In this document: piece after piece, positions 60,864 through 64,000 of the stretch
Numbering within the stretch: position 1 is the stretch's first letter
Layout: every line of letters starts with the position of its first letter
Origin: Micromonospora sp. LH3U1
GTDB taxonomy: Bacteria; Actinomycetota; Actinomycetes; Mycobacteriales; Micromonosporaceae
Length of the DNA stretch: 64,000 bases
Direction: 5' to 3'
Assembly (NCBI RefSeq): GCF_028475105.1
Contig: NZ_CP116936.1
Location: 558,001-622,000, forward strand
Position numbers and translations under genes: made by a program
Notes under the pieces: generated by a model
Database searches by the model: none
What the model was told of the DNA's origin: nothing
What the model saw: the letters and a program-made list of their open reading frames with translations, nothing else

Positions 60864-62342
60864 ATGCTGCGCGTACGCAAATCCGCTGTTGGCTGGGCGA
60901 TCGCCCTGGCCCTCACGGCCGCCGGCCTGACTCCGGCCAGCCCGGCCGCCGCCCGGCTCACCATCGACTGGCGGCCCTGCGCCGAGGACGCCCTCGCCGA
61001 TGACGCTCCCGCCGAATGCGGCACCCTGTCGCTGCCGGTCGACTGGAACCGACCACGGGGGGAGCGCTTCGACCTGGCGTTGGCCCGCCGGGTCGCCACC
61101 GACCCGGCCGCCCGGAAGGGTTCGCTGGTCTTCGGCCCCGGCGGTCCGGGCGACAGCGGGGTCGACCGGGTGGTGAACGGCAGTTCCCGGTTCAGCGCCG
61201 ACCTGCGCCGCCGGTTCGACATCGTCAGCTTCGACCCGCGCGGCACCGGTGGCAGCCACCCGGTGATCTGCGCACGGGACCTGCTCGCCCGGCAACCGCA
61301 ACTGATCGCCAATCAGGCCCAGTTCGACGCCACACTGGCCGGAAACGCGCTGCTGCGCGACGACTGCCGAGCCCGCACCGGGGCGCTCTACGACCACGTG
61401 GACACGACCAGCGCCGCTCGCGACCTGGACGCGGTCCGCGCCGCGCTCGGCGAACGGCAGCTCACGTTCCACGGCAGCTCGTACGGCACCCTGCTCGGAG
61501 AGCGGTACGCCGAGCTGTACCCCGACCGGGTCCGGGCCGTGGTGCTGGAGGCCACGATGGACCACAGCGTCGGCACTCGCGCCTTCCTGGACACCCAGGC
61601 CGTCACCGCGGAGGGCGCGTTCGACGAGTTCGTGGCCTGGTGTGCCCGCTCCACCGACTGCGCCCTGCACGACCGCGATGTCCGTGCCATCTGGGCCGGG
61701 CTGCACGCCAGAGCCGAGCGCGGCACGCTGACCGACCCGGACCGAGTCGGGGTACTGCTCCCCCCGTTCGAGCTGAGCCGGCTCGCGCACAAGAAGCTCT
61801 ATGACACCTGGCGGTGGCCGGGGCTGGCCGAGTGGCTCGGCGAGATGGATGCTTCCGCCTCGCCGACCACCGCGCTCCCGGCCGACGCCAGGGCGACGGG
61901 TGACGCCGTGGCGCCGTACCCGTTCGCGGTCTTCTGCCAGGACTGGAGCCTGCCCGTCCGCGACTACCGGGAGTACGCCGGACACCTGCGCCGGGTGGCC
62001 CGGCTCGCGCCGGACCTGCGCTACCCGCCGGCACTGTTCGCCCTGGTCACCTGCCTCGGCACCCCGACGCCGGTCGCCAATCCGCAGCACCGGCTGCGGG
62101 TCCGCACCGACGTGCCGCTGCTGCTCGCCGCCACCGTGCACGACCCGGCGAGCGGGTACAACTGGGCCACCAACGTGGCGCGGCAACTGGGCCGGCACGG
62201 CGTGCTGCTCACGTACCAGGGGTGGGGGCACGGCAGCTACACCACCAGCGCGTGCATGGGGCGAGCCATCGACTCGTACCTGATCGACGGTGTGGTGCCG
62301 GCCCCGGGGACCACCTGCCCGGCCATCGAACCCGAGGTGTGA
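60864..62342 (+). CDS. Secreted TAP-like serine peptidase/hydrolase
   Basis: The 492-residue alpha/beta hydrolase has a signal peptide (about residues 1-30, ending near ASPAAA), a substrate-handling N-terminal strand region, the GxSxG elbow GSSYG with S206, and the histidine H456 in GWGHGSYT. The C-terminal TAP-like domain with PLLLAATVHDPASGYNWATNVA is typical of tripeptidyl aminopeptidases and SlpD/SlpE-type secreted enzymes of Streptomyces. ATG 60864 is preceded by a GAGGAGAGG stretch. It is a single-gene unit with terminators on both sides. Confidence 0.88.
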   Translation: MLRVRKSAVGWAIALALTAAGLTPASPAAARLTIDWRPCAEDALADDAPAECGTLSLPVDWNRPRGERFDLALARRVATDPAARKGSLVFGPGGPGDSGVDRVVNGSSRFSADLRRRFDIVSFDPRGTGGSHPVICARDLLARQPQLIANQAQFDATLAGNALLRDDCRARTGALYDHVDTTSAARDLDAVRAALGERQLTFHGSSYGTLLGERYAELYPDRVRAVVLEATMDHSVGTRAFLDTQAVTAEGAFDEFVAWCARSTDCALHDRDVRAIWAGLHARAERGTLTDPDRVGVLLPPFELSRLAHKKLYDTWRWPGLAEWLGEMDASASPTTALPADARATGDAVAPYPFAVFCQDWSLPVRDYREYAGHLRRVARLAPDLRYPPALFALVTCLGTPTPVANPQHRLRVRTDVPLLLAATVHDPASGYNWATNVARQLGRHGVLLTYQGWGHGSYTTSACMGRAIDSYLIDGVVPAPGTTCPAIEPEV

Positions 62343-62349
62343 CCGCGCC

Positions 62350-62391
62350 CTGCCGGCCGTCCGGCGTTCAGCTCCGCCGGACGGCCGGCAG
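62350..62391. terminator. Bidirectional hairpin between the peptidase and methyltransferase genes
   Basis: CTGCCGGCCGTCCGGCG pairs perfectly with its complement, a 17-bp stem around an eight-base loop, between the two convergent stops. Confidence 0.83.
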
Positions 62392-62399
62392 CGGTGTGC

Positions 62400-63041
62400 T
62401 CAGGGGCGTCGGGTGGCGCGTACGACGACGTCGTGCAGCGTGTTCCCCTGGCCACCGGGGCCGGTCACCGTGCGGTGGTGCTCCTCGGCGGTGGTGATCT
62501 CCCACCTGGTGCTGTCCAGTCCGGCGGTGATGTCGGCGAGGGTGACCGACGCCTCGTCCGGTGGGTGGTGCCCGTGCCCGGTGGCTCCGGAGGTGTGCAG
62601 GTGCCCGACGATCAGCAGGGTGCCGCCGGGCGCCACCCACGCGGAGATGCGGTCGTAGAAGGCCAGTTGTGGCATCGCGGGGTGCGCGTAGTGCGTCGTG
62701 ACCAGATCGAACTGCGCGCGCGGGTCCCAGGTCGTCAGGTCCGCTTCCACCCACCGCACGCGCTCGGACACCCCGCTGTCGCCCGCGCGCTCCGCGGCTC
62801 GGGTGAGAGGTTCGGAAGCGATGTCGACCGCGGTGACCTGCCAGCCGTGCGAGGCGAGCCAGATCGCCTCGGCTCCGGCGCCGCACCCGGCATCCAACGC
62901 GGAGCCCGGCACCAGGCCGCTGGTCTCACGGGCCAGGTACGGGTGCGCGGGACTCCCGCTCATGGCTCCGGGACGGTCGTGGTGCCCCTGGTGCCAGTGC
63001 CGCTCCCAGTAGTCCTTGTCGAATTCGTGTTGCTCGGTCAT
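62400..63041 (-). CDS. Class I SAM-dependent methyltransferase
   Basis: The 213-residue protein has the class I motif I LDAGCGAGAEAIWLAS, motif II region VTAVDIASEPL, and a later ADLTTWDPRAQFDLVTTHYAH. The N-terminal MTEQHEFDKDYWERHWHQGH matches small-molecule methyltransferases often placed with XRE-cupin genes. The substrate is unknown. ATG 63041 is divergent from the XRE-cupin regulator gene across 88 bp that contain TTGC/GCAA repeats, so that regulator probably controls it. Confidence 0.87.
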   Translation of the reverse strand: MTEQHEFDKDYWERHWHQGHHDRPGAMSGSPAHPYLARETSGLVPGSALDAGCGAGAEAIWLASHGWQVTAVDIASEPLTRAAERAGDSGVSERVRWVEADLTTWDPRAQFDLVTTHYAHPAMPQLAFYDRISAWVAPGGTLLIVGHLHTSGATGHGHHPPDEASVTLADITAGLDSTRWEITTAEEHHRTVTGPGGQGNTLHDVVVRATRRP

Positions 63042-63096
63042 CTGCCTGTGCTCCTTCGCGGGTCACCACCGACTGTGACCGGCACGGGAGCGAGAC

Positions 63097-63120
63097 GCAA
63101 AGCTTCTTGCCGAATGGCAA
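63097..63120. promoter_or_regulatory. TTGC/GCAA repeats in the methyltransferase/XRE-cupin promoter
   Basis: GCAA at 63097 and TTGC at 63107 form one inverted pair; TTGCC-GAAT-GGCAA at 63107-63120 forms a second. They end nine bases before the XRE-cupin start and are the likely operator for that protein. Confidence 0.5.
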
Positions 63121-63129
63121 AATGGGGGC

Positions 63130-63717
63130 ATGGACGAGAACTCGGACCGTACGCTCGATGCTGTCGGGCCGAGGCTGAAGCACCTTCGGCTCCGCCGTGA
63201 CATCACGCTCACCGACCTCGCCGCGGAGACCGGCATCTCCGCCAGCACGCTGTCCAGGCTCGAAGCCGGCCTGCGACGCCCCACGCTCGAGCAACTCCTC
63301 CCGCTCGCTCGGGTCCACGGCGTGACGCTCGACGAACTCGTCGGCGCGCCACCAACCGGCGACCCGCGTATCAACCTGCGCCCCATCGCCACCAGCGACG
63401 GATCAACCATCCTGCCCCTGACCCGCAGACCCGGGGGGATCCAGGCCTACAAGTTCGTCCTCCCGACCGGGTCCGACGACCGCGTACCCGACCTGCGCAC
63501 CCACGAGGGCTACGACTGGGTCTTCGTCCTCAACGGCACGTTGCGTCTCGTCCTCGGCGAGCACAATCTCATCCTCCAAGCCGGGGAAGCCGCCGAGTTC
63601 GACACCCGCACCCCGCACTGGTTCGGGGCCACCAGCTCTGGTCCCGTCGAGTTCCTCAGCCTGATCGGGAAGCAGGGCGAACGCGCACACGTCCGCGCCG
63701 CGCCGAAACTCGATTAG
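63130..63717 (+). CDS. XRE family regulator with C-terminal cupin domain
   Basis: The 195-residue protein joins an N-terminal XRE helix-turn-helix (about residues 14-70, LTDLAAETGISASTLSRLEAG) to a C-terminal cupin (about 90-185, with LRTHEGYDWVFVLNGTLRLVLGEHN and GEAAEFDTRTPHWFG). Such proteins sense a small molecule or metal through the cupin and repress adjacent genes. ATG 63130 lies close to TTGC/GCAA repeats and is divergent from the methyltransferase gene. Its stop overlaps the convergent RibD-type stop by two bases of shared TA. Confidence 0.9.
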   Translation: MDENSDRTLDAVGPRLKHLRLRRDITLTDLAAETGISASTLSRLEAGLRRPTLEQLLPLARVHGVTLDELVGAPPTGDPRINLRPIATSDGSTILPLTRRPGGIQAYKFVLPTGSDDRVPDLRTHEGYDWVFVLNGTLRLVLGEHNLILQAGEAAEFDTRTPHWFGATSSGPVEFLSLIGKQGERAHVRAAPKLD

Positions 63718-64000
63718 CGCACGACGCGGTAGCTCAGGTGCGTCACTGTCGGCCCGGCCACCACCGCCACCTGCTCCAGGTGCGGCGCGATGCCGTCGAA
63801 GAGCCGCTCGCCGCCCCCGAGCACGATCGGCACCAGGTGCAGGTGCAGAGTGTCGATCAGCCCGGCGGCCAGATACTGCCGGACCGTGCTCGCCCCGCCG
63901 GCGATCGACACCTGCCGGTCGCCCGCCGCCTCTCGCGCCTGCCGCAGCGCCGAGTCGATCCCGTCGGTGACGAATCGGAACTCGGTGCCGCCCCGCATCA
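63714..64000 (-). CDS. RibD-type dihydrofolate reductase-fold protein, 5' end cut
   Basis: Only the C-terminal 95 or so residues are in the window; the gene continues beyond 64000. The segment VSIAGGASTVRQYLAAGLIDTLHLHLVPIVLGGGERLF is the RibD C-terminal/DHFR-like reductase fold found in many actinobacterial reductases. The NADPH-binding N-terminal part is missing from view, so its substrate cannot be judged. The stop codon at 63714-63716 overlaps the convergent XRE-cupin stop. Confidence 0.83.
   Translation of the reverse strand, partial: MRGGTEFRFVTDGIDSALRQAREAAGDRQVSIAGGASTVRQYLAAGLIDTLHLHLVPIVLGGGERLFDGIAPHLEQVAVVAGPTVTHLSYRVVR

Overview
The window is high-GC actinobacterial chromosomal DNA. 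The family set points to Micromonosporaceae (Micromonospora or a close relative): DUF3027 and DUF2530 proteins, SepH, EccB/C/D/E with WXG100 proteins and mycosin, an MT0933-type antitoxin, and many GTG starts. The genus is inferred from gene content; no rRNA or tRNA gene is present to confirm it. I see no insertion sequence, prophage, CRISPR array or plasmid feature. Almost all DNA is coding, and strong perfect hairpins often separate transcription units.

Region 1 (1-16.96 kb) is mostly housekeeping. It holds a DUF3027 fragment, a DUF2530 protein, an NCS2 purine-type permease, a MarR regulator with its MFS exporter, the cell-division protein SepH, phosphoserine aminotransferase, a citrate synthase, a pdxH-MFS pair, an aldose epimerase-nitroreductase pair, a small VapB-like protein, an acyl-CoA dehydrogenase, a DUF4230 protein, a PspC-domain protein and L-serine ammonia-lyase. 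Region 2 (17.0-22.8 kb) is a tight four-gene operon for a teichoic-acid-like phosphopolymer: a TagG-type permease, a TagH-type ATPase, a fusion of a degenerate nucleotidyltransferase-like region with a CDP-alcohol phosphotransferase, and a fusion of a GT2 glycosyltransferase with a TagB/TagF-type transferase. Region 3 (22.9-29.1 kb) has an orphan MalK/UgpC-type ATPase, a membrane protein, a hotdog thioesterase, and a coupled beta-phosphoglucomutase-GH65 phosphorylase pair for disaccharide phosphorolysis.

Region 4 (29.1-36.9 kb) holds small and envelope genes: an alpha/beta hydrolase, an AI-2E-type transporter, an MT0933-like antitoxin, a hemerythrin, a FUSC protein, a secreted C39-like peptidase, a PPOX-fold protein, a DUF1232 protein and two unknown membrane or secreted proteins. 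Region 5 (37.0-49.9 kb) is a type VII secretion locus: two WXG100-like genes (one apparently frameshifted), eccB, eccE, eccD, eccC, an EsxB/EsxA-like pair and mycP. The ecc genes are split into divergent promoter pairs (eccB/eccE and eccD/eccC). A winged-helix gene lies just upstream of mycP and is divergent from a beta-carbonic anhydrase gene.

Region 6 (50.9-59.7 kb) has a secreted coiled-coil cell-wall protein behind a recognisable c-di-AMP (ydaO-type) riboswitch, a YibE/F protein, and a copper cluster: a CopB-like ATPase, csoR divergent from copZ across two CsoR-type operator sequences, a His-rich exported protein and copA. Region 7 (59.8-64.0 kb) has CsbD, a coupled HTH regulator-small membrane protein pair, a secreted TAP-type peptidase, a methyltransferase divergent from an XRE-cupin regulator, and a RibD-type reductase cut by the window end.

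The items most worth following are the frameshifted T7SS-linked gene, the c-di-AMP riboswitch that contains its gene's ribosome-binding site, and the fused-enzyme envelope-polymer operon.
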